A stretch of DNA of 64,000 bases from Scalesia atractyloides (lineage: Eukaryota; Streptophyta; Magnoliopsida; Asterales; Asteraceae). The notes below the pieces were generated by a model. It worked only from the letters and a program-made list of their open reading frames with translations. It was not told the origin of the DNA and did not search any database. The position numbers and the translations under genes are program-made. Of this stretch, positions 33,016 to 46,002 are shown one piece after another. The DNA is taken from positions 54,083,583-54,147,582 of the forward strand of contig CAMTDV010000007.1 of NCBI GenBank assembly GCA_947069175.1. Reading direction: 5' to 3'. Position 1 is the stretch's first letter, and each line of letters begins with the position of its first letter.

Positions 33016-35811
33016 TCACAACCACATAAGATAAAGACCAATAAATGATGCAGCAAGAACAAAAATCCATCTCAAACCTTTGCACCAATCCCCCCCGACG
33101 CGCTGCTATTGTTTCCACTCCCCCCTATTTACACAGCACAAAAGTAAAGAAAAAAATAACTTCCAAATCTGTAAACAACCCAATATAAACTTTTATGCAC
33201 TTAAACTTTTATACAGTTGCATACCACTCGCGCTTAATGGTTACTTTCATGCGACTTGGCTACGAGACTTAAAAAGTCAAATAACATACACATTTAATGA
33301 AAATATGATGAACGAAATTTTTGACATGTACCTGGACAAGTAGACTCTTGAGTAAGCGCAATATAGATGGTATTATTTGCATAACCGCCATATGCACATC
33401 TTGATAAGCTACAAGTAGAATCTGAAGTGGTATTTCCCAAATCAAAAGAGGTGCCTGCACATTGCATAGAAGGACAAGTTCCTCCATTTCGTCTTTGAAT
33501 CCCTGCTGGCTCGCAGTTCAATCTGAAAAAAAACCGACTATAATAATTTAAAAACAGTTTAGACTAAAAATGAAAATTTTACGTCTAGGAATTGACTTTA
33601 CATCCAATTGTTGGCAGCACTGCATTCACATCGGACACAATTGTTGGCAGTAAAAATGTAAGTGTCGTTTGGGACGAGCAAGGGGTAGTCAATAGAGTCA
33701 TTTCTCACTGATGTTTTACAAACTGTTAAACATAAGCAACAGGGTCGTTAGAGCTGACCGGATCAAAGTCAGCTAAAACTAAAGTTGTTATTGTAGATTG
33801 GGAAATTAAGTTCTCAAAACATAACGGTATGCGGGTCAAAGTAAAATAACATGTGTGACCTACCAACAGTTTCTTGTTCAATATTTCTAAGTGTTATAAA
33901 CAACTAATTATGATTAAAAAACGATTATTATAAATAAGAGAAATGCGAACCATAACCCGTATGGGATTATGTTGTTTTAGTGGAAAGAATTGTCTTCATG
34001 CATTAAAGTTTGTGGACCTTGCCATTATCTAATAGTCTCCTAATAAATGCCCTTCACTAAAGACTTTTTGTTCAGAAAAAAAATTCCTATGGATTCGGGC
34101 GATTTGGTCAACGAACCCGTTGACCCCTAGTTTCACTTACGAACAATTATTTAACCCTGTGTAATACACGGGTTTTTAAACTGTTATAAAGCAAGAATTT
34201 AAATACCCATATTTTACTACTAAATATCTATTATCATGATGTTTGACAATCACTCAAATAATAATATAATGATTTCAATACTTGTAAAGAAATCTTGAAC
34301 ATCAAAATCAATCGCTTAAGAGACTAAACAATTCAAACCTAGTTGGTTCCCTGGTTGATTATTCCGCCGATATTAAATTAAATTAACTTAATATATAAAA
34401 AATATTCTAACACATGACATAGAACATGCATCTGTTTGGAAAGAAAAAAAAGAATTAATATAAGTTAAAATATATAAATGACTCTGTAACACTGACACGG
34501 AATATGAAGGCGGTCAATATACAAACACTACTGACACACTAATCACATGACATTAATGTGTCAACGGTAGTATAGTCTTGCAAGTCGTATAGTACGGTGA
34601 AAAGTGGTCAATAAAGTTGTATGAGGACCATATTATACATCCTATATGTTATTTTAACTAACAAATAAATAAGTAATATAACCACTAATAAACCTATACC
34701 AAGTATACATTAAAAAGGAGAAGGAGGTGTTTGTTACCAGCACACAATATTAATCAGTTTTCAAAATATAATTCAACTTTGATAACCATAACTAGAAAAT
34801 AAATTAAATTTTAATATTTACCCCTGCAATTCAATAATTGGCTCCCTTTCCAATACTCTCTACTTTCAAAAACATTCCATATAATATTAAGAGTTAAAAC
34901 TCATTTTTTTCCATATGATTTGCTTAATTAGGCTAATCTAGGTCATATCTCAAATTTATATTATGCTGTTCTTTGTAAAATGTCAATTTCGTTCAAAAAC
35001 TAAATATTGAATTAAATAATTAAACAAATCACATGAACAAAATGACAGTTATTTATAAACAGAACACACATGTTTCAAGAATGTTAGAGACGAAAATAGT
35101 ACAAATTTAAACTTTGGGCTGAAATTACATTTTTAGACAACCATGTAAAAATAATACCTTTAAGAGGAACATCAAAAATGGAATCAGCTAGCAATTCCGA
35201 AGAACTATTCATCCCATTCAAATCCAACAAGGTAGCCTCCGTCGTGTTAAACTGCTGCGCAATCCCAAGCACCGAACTACCGGCAGGCACCAGATACCAT
35301 AATGCAGCACCGGCTCACCCTCCACATCATCACAACTACACGGCAGCGGGATCCACAGCCTCTGCCCCACAATATATTATCCGCGTTAGGTATATTATTA
35401 ACCCTCTGAATCTGCGGGAACGTCACCAGCCTAGAGAACACATCAGTGGATATGGAACAGCCCGTCTTCAGGAACCACGGTGTAGATGGGGCGGCGGTTG
35501 GAGATTCCAGTGCCGTTGCTGCATAAGCAGGGGAAGGGGATTTTGAGGATTTCGGAGGCTTTATATTCCGTAGCTTTTGATGTGTTGATTGGGAGGTTGT
35601 TGGCGGCGAGGAGTGAGCGGAGATTTTTGATTTGGAAGAGGGTGGTGATGGCGTCGAGAGTGTTGGTGTTTGGGAGTTTGTAGTCGATGAGGGAGTTGCA
35701 GGTAGCGGAGGTGGGGCTTCTGCAGCGGAAACCTGGGTCTTGTGCGGTGGATTGAGGGGAGAAGATGGAGGAGAGGATGATTAAGGTAGGGAAGATGAGT
35801 GGAAACTTCAT
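33016..35811 (-). pseudogene. LysM-domain GPI-anchored protein (LYM2/CEBiP-like), four exons, frame disrupted
   Basis: Exons on the minus strand are about 35811-35158, 33722-33602, 33522-33332 and 33102-33016. All junctions have GT and AG. The start ATG at 35811 opens a signal peptide (MKFPLIFPTLIILSSIF, cleavage near QSTAQ). LysM-type sequence follows, with YKLPNTNTLDAITTLFQIKN and later PAGSSVLGIAQQFNTTEATL. Family Cys pairs are seen as PCLC, PCSC (shifted frame) and RCEC. Exon 3 has CEPAGIQRRN..CPSMQC and CAYGGYANNTIY. The last exon ends in a hydrophobic tail, LRWIFVLAASFIGLYLMWL then stop, as in GPI-anchored members. Such proteins bind chitin oligomers at the plasma membrane. Exon 1 carries three 1-2 nt losses near 35445, 35365 and 35295. 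The last exon needs 6, not 7, G at 33090-33096 to keep frame. Either a recent pseudogene or assembly errors. Confidence 0.85.
33723..35157 (-). other. Intron 1 of the LysM gene
   Basis: The 1435-bp intron between exon 1 (donor GTATTA after ..LK) and exon 2 (acceptor CAG before TTTGTAAAACA). It is AT-rich, with no nested element that I can delimit. Confidence 0.7.
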
Positions 35812-36094
35812 GGTTGTGTGTGTGTGTGTTAAGGTTTGGAGGTGTATTAATGGCGGATGAGTGGGAACGAGGAAGATGAGAAGGTTGACTTGGTGAGGAG
35901 ACTTTTAGCGTGGGACCACCCATATGTGTGACCAATGATATTGCATTAATGCAATGAAGCTTTTTTTATTAAAATAAAAAATTAAAAATAATAAAAGAAT
36001 GACTAGAAATAGTAACGTAAAGAATTGGTTATTTGATAATCCATGTCTTAGATTAACAAAGTCCGAGTCAAATCATGGTCAACGATGGTTTTTA

Positions 36095-36099
36095 GTTAT
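36095..36099 (+). repeat. Tat-2 target-site duplication, left (GTTAT)
   Basis: GTTAT directly before the 5' LTR is repeated exactly at 50344-50348 directly after the 3' LTR. Confidence 0.93.
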
Positions 36100-37237
36100 T
36101 GGAGGTATGGTTTCAAAAATCTTGCGCCTGCGTAAGGAATCATACCCTCGACAACACACAACAAGAATAACCTTCTGCGCAATGTGCAATGATGCGCCTT
36201 CCTTGGAACCAATAGGTAATACAATGAACCTTGCGCACTCAGCGCAACGGTAAATTAGACCAATACTATTAGGTCATACAACGAGTCTTGCGCACTCAGC
36301 GCAACGACAAGTTAGACCAAACAATATAAGTCACACAACAAACCTTGCGTACTTGGCACAACGGCAAGTTAGACTAAGACGCGCAGGCTACTTGACCCTG
36401 CGCGGAGCAAACAACCCTCTAAGTCATGAATCCTAAAACCTTGCAAGGCCAAGACAAACTTGAGAGCACCTCATAAATCTTGTGGACAAAAGGATTTACC
36501 CCTGCCACTCTACGCTGGCGGAAAAACACTGACAGCCTCGAAGAAGGGATATGCACTAAGAGGTGTTAACCATACTCAAGGGTACGGAGTGGGAGAACTG
36601 TGACCAAGGGTGCTCGGCAGGTTGCGTAGAAATGTCGCATGAACAGTAATGCAGACGCCAGACTGTGCACCAACCATTCTTACGCTAGTGACTGTTACAC
36701 CTTCTCCACTTTCGGCTGGTAGCAGGTCTGACGCTAGAGACAGCTGCCTTTACATGTGGCACCATTCAACATCTGACAAAGCACACCTCCTGACAAAAGA
36801 CATTAATTCTCCTTGCAAGGAATATATAATGTTCGATGCAGAGGGACAAAACGGATGTCTCTGGTCGTCTGGGCCGGGCCCAAGGCTCATTAGCCCATCT
36901 CCTGAGCCCACATTCTTTCGGCTATAAATAAGTATCGGATCACCAAGTAAGAGACACAATCACATCCAAAAATATACGAACTAATGTATTGCATGCTACT
37001 TTGAGCTCACTTGCTTATTACTTGCAATCACCAAATACTTATTCTCACCCGGAGTGTTGTCACGGAGGAAACCCACCCTTTTCCCCGTGACGAGACTAAC
37101 GGGCGACTAGTTTTGCAGATCAATCCAAGTGAGATCACCTTGAAGAGCAAACGGAGGAGCAACCCTTTTATGCAGAAATCCCTTTGTTGTAACTAATATA
37201 TCCCCAGATATCCCTAGGTTTAACTGGTGCTTCTTCA
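36100..37237 (+). repeat. Tat-2 5' LTR
   Basis: It starts TGGAGGTATGGTTTC and ends GGTGCTTCTTCA. It contains about three copies of a roughly 55-bp repeat (CTTGCGCACTCAGCGCAACG plus TTAGACCAA..GGTCATACAA) at 36190-36370, one fewer than the 3' LTR. TATA box CTATAAATA is at 36923-36931. Confidence 0.92.
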
Positions 37238-37252
37238 TTGGTGCCATCCGCT
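37238..37252 (+). other. Tat-2 putative primer-binding site
   Basis: TTGGTGCCATCCGC begins immediately after the terminal CA of the 5' LTR, the position at which a tRNA 3' end primes minus-strand synthesis. I do not assign the tRNA species. Confidence 0.55.
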
Positions 37253-37315
37253 ATTTACTCCCTTTTTTCGCATCAGTTTCCTTCGTTTTGTTTTTTTTTC
37301 ACAAACCTCACGTAA

Positions 37316-38990
37316 ATGGTTGATTTCCCATCCAACACTCCACGAGATCCTCGAGCCGAAGGCAAGAACCCAGTTCATGCCTCCATAATCGACGAGCTAG
37401 TGGAAGAAGCTTCTACTGGGAATGCTGGAACTCATCACGACTCTGGTCGTGTGAATATCCCGGTTACCCCAGGAGCTTAAATGGAGACTCCTTTCGTGCC
37501 AATCACATCGGTCTTGCCCCGGGTGAGACCCCGATGTCTTGGTACATCAAGTCTCAGACGACTCTAAACGTCGTTTACGCCAACTCTGCGCACAAACAAA
37601 CACTTCTGCTGCCCCCAGGCAGCCCGCTGCTCAGGTGCATGCTCAGCCTGCACCAAGAATACTAAGCTACGACTCGCCAGGTGGGGCGAGTGTACCATCT
37701 GAACTTCATACCCAAGAGACAGAGTACACTCAATCGCCGCCAAAACTTGAGTCTCACACTCATAGGCGAGCGTCGGTCCATTCGCGGCTGAGCCCGTGTC
37801 CCCTTGGGGAGTAGTACACCCAGCGTGAGGAGGACAAGACTTATGGCGAGGGTGATAGCGCAAGTGTGTTTCACCGACTGCCGAAGGATCATGCTGCTTA
37901 CAGGTCTGCGCCACGGGCTGGTTACAACCCGGAGGCGGAGTGCAACTATAACTTGATCTACAGGCCAGCTGAAGCTGCCAAACACTCAAATTCATCAAGT
38001 AGATCGCGCTCGCACCACTAGAGCGCACAAAACTTTCCTCCAACGTTGGGAAGTACAATGGGTTGACAGACCCAGATGACCACCTGCGCCTCTTCACCGC
38101 GCAGGACTAATCGGAGGCTGGACACTGCCTATGTGGTGCACCTGTTTGTCTAAACTCTCACAGGCGCTGTGCACCTATGCTTTGACAACTTGCCCACAGG
38201 CAAGCTCGCGTCATGGAACGACTTGAAAGACAAGTTCCTGACTGCACTTCAGCCAACAGCGACGTTACGTCAGAGACTCTTCTGACGTAATGAACATCTG
38301 GCGGCGTGATGACGAAAGTCTTGAAGACTTCATCACCCCATAATAAATAGGTGCTAGAGATAGGGATGTGCACAAAGACCTGATCAGTGCACAGTTCAAA
38401 TACGTGTACGCTGGGACGAGATGATCAAAGTCTTGTCAGGAACTACAGGTCTCCCCAAAAGTTGGGAGAAGCTCATGGCAGCAACAAAGGTCTATGCTCA
38501 GATCGAGCGCAACCTCAATAACAGCAGACCTCCCCTACCTCGTCACCGCCCCCAAGACATGACTAAAAGTTTTGGAAAAAGAATAAGAGTTGGAGGAGCA
38601 CAGTCAGAACCCTCCCTACTCACTGATCGACGCTCGCGCGACCATTAATAAACTCGCCACCCAGCAACCAAAAAGCAAGATAATCGTGATCGCCAGTGGA
38701 CTCCACTGACAAAAACACCGGCGGAGGTCCTCAGCACTGAAGACCATCAATTCAAGTAGCCGCCGCCAATGCGCAACGAAAAAGGTCAAGACCCCCAACC
38801 TTTTCTGTGATTATCACAAGGATATGAGGCACACAACTGATAACTGCATCTCCTTGCGCATGGAAATCAGAAAGCACTTAAGAGTGGGAAGTCACCCACT
38901 TACTGCAAAACGTGCGCAAGGAGTGCGCCAAATCACTCGAGGTAGCGAGGGCCCGAGTAATAAAAAGATGAAGTCTGTTCATATGATCCA
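37316..38990 (+). pseudogene. Tat-2 gag, broken
   Basis: ATG 37316 opens MVDFPSNTPRDPRAEGKN and runs to a stop after SGRVNIPVTPGA (TAA near 37478). Further pieces in other frames: FHRLPKDHAAYRSAP near 37868, NYNLIYRPAEAAKHS near 37945, GKYNGLTDPDDHLRLFTA near 38050, IKVLSGTTGLPKSWEKLMAA (38424-38483), and DYHKDMRHTTDNC near 38812 as the knuckle remnant. It is homologous to Tat-1 gag throughout and broken at different positions. Confidence 0.85.
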
Positions 38991-41900
38991 GGGTGGCCTG
39001 TGGCGCAAGCGCAGTCACCAGAAGAGTTGCACGCCTCACTAACGTGAACAGCAGGTCATCTTCCCCGTAGTTCCTGGGGTCCACAAGAAGACCAACCGGT
39101 CGTGATAACTGGCATCTTCGGCCATTATCGCATGGATTATATGTTCATAGACCTTGGGAGCTCTATGGACATCATCTATGAACAGTGCTTCCAGCAGCTA
39201 GATCCAGAGGACAAGGCGCGCCTAGAGCTGGTGGATTTCCCACTCACTGGTTTCTGCAATGAGGTCGTCTTCCCTGGGCCAAATTTCTTTTCCGGTTACT
39301 CTTTCTGACAGGTGACACTCTCGCACGGTCTCGGTTAATTTCATGGTCATGCCGACAACCTCGTGCCATGACGTATTACTGGGCTGGCGCGCTCAACGGG
39401 AGTTCAGCATGATCACTTCCACTCCCCATGCTGCCTACGGTTTTCCCACAGGAACAGGGTGGCCATTATGTACGCGAGGAAGGAAATCATATCTGTTGAA
39501 GAGGAACCACCAACGAAGCAACAAAGTCATAATCCAACGGTGAACCAGAAAAGTGTGTATTAAACAATAAGTACCCGAAACAAACAATACAATTAGGACC
39601 TGCCATGACTCCCGCAATCAAGGCGCGGTTAAAACAACTGTTGTTCCACAATGTAGATATTTTTTCATGGTCACCGGCAGATATTACTGGAGTGCCAAGG
39701 GACATTGCTGAGCACTGCGCTGCACACATTCCCTTCAGTTCAGCCCATTGTTCAAATGAAACACAGCTTCGGTCCTGAAAAAACCCGCGCACTGAACGAG
39801 CAAGTCTCAGAGCTTCTCCAAGCTGGAATCATCCGAGACGTACGATATCAAACATGGGTAGCCAACCCAGTCATGGTCCAAAAGTCCAACAACAGTTGGC
39901 GCATGCGTCGATTTCAAGGATCTCAACAAGGCATGTCCCAACTACTGATGCGCCTTACCTGAAATTGACAAAAAGGTGGACTCCCTCGCTTCATTGAGGT
40001 GGAATTGCTTCCTGATTGCTACAAAGGCTACCACCAAATCCAAATCAAGAAAGAGGAGAAGACAAGACCGATTTCCGAACTGACAAGGGGATTTTTTGTT
40101 ACACAAAAATGCCTTTCGGACTGCGCAATGCTGGAGCCACCTATCAATGATTAATGGACCATGTTTTCGGGGACGACACTTGGCGAAACCATAGAGGTGT
40201 ACATTGATGACCTCGTCATCATGAGCTCGGACAAGGAGAAGATGCTGGTAAACGTTCAAAAGATGTTTGCATCCTTACGCATGGCAAACCTGAAGCTGAA
40301 CCCCAGAAAGTGCTCATTTGGAATGGAAAAAGGCAAATTTCTAGGATTCATCATCACGCGCGATGGTTTCAAAGTCAATCCGATAAAGTGGAAGCAATTC
40401 AGTGTTTGCCTTCCCCCTCAACTATAAAAGAAATGCAACAGTTGGCGGGGCGGTTAGCTGCGCTGAACAAGTTCCTGGCCAACAACGCAATGAAGTCCTT
40501 CCTATTCATCAGCACTTTGCGGAACTACGTAAAGCAAAACAAGTTTCAGTGGACTCCGGATGCGGAGAAAGCCTTCACCCAAATGAAGGAGTGCTTAATT
40601 CAATTGCCGACGCTTACAGCACCGCAAAAGGACGAGCCACTGATACTTTACCTTTCCGCATCAGACATCGCTCTGGGAAAAGTCCTGCTAGTAGAGCGTG
40701 CAGGAATCCAAACTCCGATCTACTATGTCAGCAAGATGTTGACAGACCCAAAGACACAATATCCTATGATAGAAAAGCTTGCTCTAGCTTTGGTCCACGC
40801 ATCCCGCTGATTGCGTCGGTATATTTCCGGCCATGTGATAACAGTTCTCTCAAACTATCACTTAGACCAAAATTTGTCAAACCGGACACATCTGGTCGGC
40901 TAGCAAAATGGGCGATTGAGCTCGGTGGACACAACATTGTGTACAAACCACACGCAGCACGATATTAGCCGATTTCATTGCGGAAGTACCAAAAAATAAA
41001 GCGCAAGAGTGTGAGGTTGTACAGAACCCAACGCCGGTTACAGATGACGCGCGTGGATACTTCACACAGATGGCGCATCCAATGACGACAGCGCAGGGGC
41101 AAGTCTCCACCTAATAAGCCCCGACAATCAAGAATTCACCTACGCCATTAGGTTGGATTTTAAAAGTACCAATAATGAGGCTGAGTATGAAGCATTCCTG
41201 GCAGGCCTTCAGTTAGCAATCAAAATGGGTGCACAGAATTTGGAAGCAAACGTCGACTCCCTTTTGGTCGTAGTTCAGGTCAACGGTCTGTAAGACGCAA
41301 AAGGCAAGACGATGGCTTTGTATCTGGAACAGGCGCAAGCCTTAATAACGAAATTCCAACACTTCAAAATAACCCATGTTAACCGAAGCGAGGATAAACA
41401 TGCCAACGCACTCAGCAATTAGCCGCTATAAGCTTCAAGCACCTCGCGCGTGAAGTGCGCATTGAGGTACTCAAGAACCCTTTGTTTCTTTGCGTCAAGT
41501 CAACATCAATGAAGTGGGGAATCCCTCTTGGATGTCCCCTTAATCATGTTTTTGCAATACAGGATCCTCCCTGAAAACAAAGCGGAAGTAAGGAAGGTCT
41601 AAAAAAGGCACTTAACTACGAAATGGCGGACGGTATCCTATACCGGAAGTCATACCTTGACCACTATTCCGCTGCGTTGGTCCGCAAGACGCGCAATACT
41701 TGATTCGCGCGGAATCCATGCTGGTCCGCGCATGGTCGTAGCAAAGATCATGAACGCCGGCTACTATTGGCCTGGCATGCACCTAAACGCGGTTGAAACA
41801 CTGTGGAAGTGCGCATCATGCCAGCGCCATGCTCCGAAGACATTGTGCCCCAAGAATCCTTTGATCCTGGTGACAACAGTATGGCCTCTCTAAAATGGGC

Positions 41901-42681
41901 AATCGATATGGTGGGACCTTTCCCAGACGCCCCGGGCGTGAGTAAAGTTCATAATCGTTGCAGTTGATTACTTCACCAAGTGGGTCGAAGCCAAACCCCT
42001 TGCATCCACCACAACAACTGTAGTTCGGAAATTCATCTGGGAGCACATCATATGTCGTTTTGGGTTGCCCCTACGCATAGTCAATGACAATGGCCCCAAC
42101 TTCGCAGCCGAAGAACTACAACAATGGATGAAGGAAATGCATATCGAGCATGTCTTCACTTCGGTCGCACACCCCAAGGGAACGGCCAAGTGGAGAGCAT
42201 AAACAAGAGCATCGTCGAAGGGATTAAGACGAGATTGGGCATGGCGTGAAGAGGCTGGGTAGATGAGTTGCCAAGTATCCTTTGGGGTCATCGAACCATG
42301 CCAAAGACCAGCACATGCGAAACTCCTTTCAGCCTCAGTGGCAGAGATAGGCCTCCCATCACCACGCATGCTAGCTGCGCAAAACCAAAACAATGAAGAC
42401 GAGCGCAAATTCGACTTGGACTTATTGGAAGAAAGGCATTAAAACGCCGCTATCAACGGAGCAAAATATAAGACTAAGCTCACCTTCTTACCTGGCGACT
42501 TTGTTCTATGCGACAATGAAGCGTCCAATGCTGAACATCCTGGAAAGCTAGCGCCTAAGTGGGAAGGTCCTTACACTATCCATGAAGTCCTTAGGAAGAG
42601 CGCTTACACCTTAAATGCTTAGATGGTACAAACATTCCTAGGACATGGAATGCGCAGCAGCTAAGACGATGCTACATGTAA
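38991..42681 (+). pseudogene. Tat-2 pol (protease, RT, two RNase H, integrase), broken
   Basis: Protease: YMFIDLGSSMDIIYEQCF (39139-39190). RT: FSWSPADIT (39660), NEQVSELLQAGIIRDVRYQT (39797-39856), VYIDDLVIMSSDKEK (40198) with YIDD, and KLNPRKCSFGMEKGKFLGFI. Ty3 RNase H: FQWTPDAEKAFTQMK to PLILYLSASDIALGK and IYYVSKMLTDPK. A second RNase H: HTDGASNDD (41064), NNEAEYEAFLAGLQLAIKMG (41170) and VDSLL, all three acidic positions kept. Integrase: a 20-nt-scale deletion near 41710 removes the first zinc-binding His; CASCQRHAPKT, VAVDYFTKWVEAK, VNDNGPNF and GQVESINKSIVEG follow across frames. The stop TAA is at 42679-42681. Confidence 0.9.
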
Positions 42682-43067
42682 ATTAGCAAGTTCACTATCT
42701 ATTGTCTACTTTGTATATGGCTCTTAAGCCTCATTGTTTAATAAAGACAAGGGTTACATAGATTATCTTATCATGATGTTTCGTTACAAATGCGCGACAC
42801 AACTTTGGGTCTACACGAAAACACCTCGGTACACAGTGACTCGAGCCAAAAGTTCACTACCTACTACATGCGCATGGGACGGACGATCATACATGAGTTC
42901 ATTACCAGTTTTATTGCTATACCTACACAAAGTTGGCTTTTCTTCATGCAAATATTGTAACAAGAGTGCAACATTTCATTAAAGATACGACTCTTTACAG
43001 ACTGGCGCAATGCGCAGTACATTCCAAGATCCTACAAAGATATTACAATAAGGATCCTATACTAGTC
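42682..43067. other. Tat-2 spacer between convergent pol and antisense gene
   Basis: About 390 bp without a gene; equivalent to 26729-27219 in Tat-1. Confidence 0.5.
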
Positions 43068-44468
43068 TTATTCCGCAACGGCCTCGGCTTCTTCCAGAAA
43101 TATATCTCTCAAGTGATCCATGAAGTCGTCATGGTGAGAGCCTCGCTCACCAATTCCATAGCTGGGATCTCAAGACGGTTGTACTCCTGCTTAGCTCGGG
43201 AGAAAGCAGCTCCAGTGTCAACACCATGAGTGGCAGGCGGCTGTTGTCCCATGGAACGTCCATTGCATGAGTGATGTGTTTCGCACACTCAGCATAGCCC
43301 TGCGCGTACCCGTCGTGGCAGCGCAGCGACCACCAACTTGGCCACTTGTCGTCCGGCTCCGCAAAATAAGAAGGGAGTTCGCGATCTGCAATTTCAATAT
43401 CAGGGTTAGAGTCAACACAAAAGACCAAAAAAGAAATGGAGGACTTACATTGACAACTCCATGCTGTTGCATCAACAGCATGTTGTTGGTCAGCGACTCC
43501 ACCAATGACTCGGAGATGACGCGGGCATCTTCAGAATTCTCTAGTTTTTTCTCGCCCGCGTCCACCTTGGCCTCCGCCGATCGCAGCCTGTGCAGAAGCT
43601 CAGCCTTTTCCACCAAGCCTGCTTGAAGGTCTTTCTTGGTGCTCTCCAGAGTGGCACAAGCTTCAACCTGGTTATATATAACAAGGTTAGCATCATTATT
43701 TATTGGTTTAAAAAATGAATGAGTATAGGGGCAAGTTGCTACCTCCTTCTCCTCGCTACGTTTGCGATGCACCCTTGCCTCCGCGGTTGCAGTAACTGCT
43801 GCCTCTTTCTCCTTCTTCTCGCACGCCACCTCTGCGCGCAACCGGGCCAATTCATCCCTTAATGATTTTCTCTCAGTATTATCCCTTGCACATGCCTCTT
43901 TCCACAACTTGCGCTCTTTCACAAGTAGGGCATCGGAGGTTTCGGCCCTCTTCTTCCACCCCAGCGAGGCCCCTTCTTCAACCCGCTGACGGTGGGCATA
44001 GGCGGTTTCCCTAGCCGCCACCTTAGCTTCTCGCGCAGCCACTTTGGCTTGCTCTTTACCTAGGACCGCTTGGGCAGCCTCGAGATCTTTCTTTTGTTTC
44101 AGCAAGCCCCGCCACTCACGAACAATCTTATGGGTAACCGAGGCGGACCTTGCAGCTGCCTAGAGGTACGTGTGGTACATGGTTTCTTGTTCATGTTCAA
44201 CAAGTGCACGCACCTCCGCTGAAGGGAAGGCTCACTTGAACCACCCACGGCACGCCAGCCAGTGAGAGAAGTCTTCTCCTTTCTCTAACTTCCACACAGG
44301 GGCGTGGATCACTCTAGCTTGATCCACGGAGTATGACCTGTAATAATAATCACCCAAGGTTTCATCCGGGCGGAATGGAGACCTTTCGGTAGAAGGGCTC
44401 CTACCAGATCCCCCAGCTTCACCCCCGGGTGCCGGCTCCTCTACATGCATCCCCTGTGGAGCATCAAT

Positions 44469-44770
44469 CTACTCACACTCAACGGCAGCCGACACCACCG
44501 GCTCCGTCTCCTCAACAACAACCGCCCAACCAGCCGGCGCACGTTCTTCTGCCACCACCACGGGTTCTTCCAGCACCACCCATGGTTCTTCCACAACCAC
44601 CATGGGTGATTCCACCACCAGCCGTGGTTCTTCAACAACCGCGGCGGGTTCAATCATCACCACATGCGGTTTCTCCTCCATTTGCACGCGTTCTTCCACC
44701 ACCATAGAACCCGCGTTAGTATCCACCCGAGAACCTTCCACCACCACGTGAGGCCCTTCCCTCACCACTT
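44469..44770 (-). repeat. Degenerate minisatellite coding Val/Glu/Pro repeats
   Basis: On the plus strand, about 24-33 bp units resembling GTTCTTCCACCACCACC(A/C)TGG are repeated roughly ten times. On the minus strand they encode VVVEEP/VVLEEP/MVVEER-type units inside the antisense gene. Tat-1 has a much shorter equivalent near 28600-28760. Confidence 0.75.
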
Positions 44771-45164
44771 CATGTTCCGCCGCCCCAACAATAGACTCCT
44801 TGCCTTTATCAACAGGCGGGGGCATTGAAGTATCCATGGGCACAGCCGGTGTGCTAGATTCCACAAAAATCGGCTCATTACTCACTGCACGATAACAAAA
44901 AGTCAGTTATACATTGTACAAAAACATGGAGAAATTAACGCAAGTTATCAAGTTACCTAGGGAGATCCTGGCGGTGAGTGTTTCCAGACTCCCCCTCTTC
45001 CCTATATGTTTCCGCGCAACCTTTTTAGGGGGCTGCACGGAGAAGTCCTTTTTTGGACGCCTTTTCCGCTTAAAAGGCACCTCCGGGCTGGACTCGGCCT
45101 CCACCGGGTCAGAAGGTTTGGCGGTCGGGATAACCACCGGCTTCAGCACGGGTTTCTTCACACC

Positions 45165-45169
45165 TACAG
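45165..45169 (+). repeat. Target-site duplication of the nested solo LTR, left (TACAG)
   Basis: TACAG occurs before 45170 and again at 47436-47440. Confidence 0.9.
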
Positions 45170-45358
45170 TGTAACACCCGTCGAAAAACGGGTTTCCAAA
45201 ACCCGCTTCGTTTATTAATCGAATGTTTCAGTTATATTTTTCGTTGCATATTTAATGTTCATATGAATTTTAAACGATACATAACAAATAAACATTATTA
45301 AAATTTTAAAACATAATTAATAAAAATAAAGAAATAGAATAATAAAAAATAGGGGGAG

Positions 45359-45422
45359 AAACCGGGGTCGAACCCGGGTCTAATGTGTAATCATACGCAT
45401 TAAACACCACTGAGGCACACAC
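45359..45422 (-). repeat. tRNA-like module 1 in the solo LTR
   Basis: On the minus strand TGTGCCTCAGTGGTG (A-box-like) is followed about 35 nt later by GGGTTCGACCCCGG (B-box-like, plus 45362-45375). The arrangement mimics a Pol III internal promoter, but the cloverleaf is incomplete. Confidence 0.5.
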
Positions 45423-46002
45423 ACTTGTTGTTGATATCTTTGAATCACATAAAATTTATGGAGGATATAGTGTGCATCAGTGCGTAGTGGTGACTGAACC
45501 GCCAGTCAATCCGCAAACAATCTTCAAAGATTATCCGTTAACCTCAATCAATTTGGTTGTAACCGACAATTAGGCATTTGTTTTAATCAAATTATTAACA
45601 CAATTCAAGTCGAAAACCGCTCAACATTTATGATTGATGGATTGAAACTGAAACATCATTGAATCCGATTCACCCTATGTAAATTGATGCTATACCCTGT
45701 TTTGCCATCATTTGAAAACTCCGAAGTCCCAGAACTCTTCCTTCTTGTTCACCTACGCCCATTCTCCTCGGTCGCTGAAAACTCTCTCCAGAATTGGTCA
45801 CCGAGATAATAGAGAATTCCGAATTTCTGTCGGTATGTGTTTCCGACCATTCTGGTTCATTTAATTCGTTTTAGTTATGCTTAATTATCAAAGTAGAACA
45901 AGTGAAAATTTTGGGTAATCGAGTTCTGATTTCAGTAATAAAGCTAGTGTTGATGATGATTCGTTCAGTAATTAAGTATAATGATAAGCGGATTCTAAAC
46001 AT

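Noticed and set aside
35178..35546. A plus-strand 122-codon ORF
   Set aside because: It is a shadow of exon 1 of the LysM gene on the minus strand.
44429..44707. A proline-rich plus-strand protein
   Set aside because: It is the antisense shadow of the Val/Glu/Pro repeat exon of the Tat-2 minus-strand gene.
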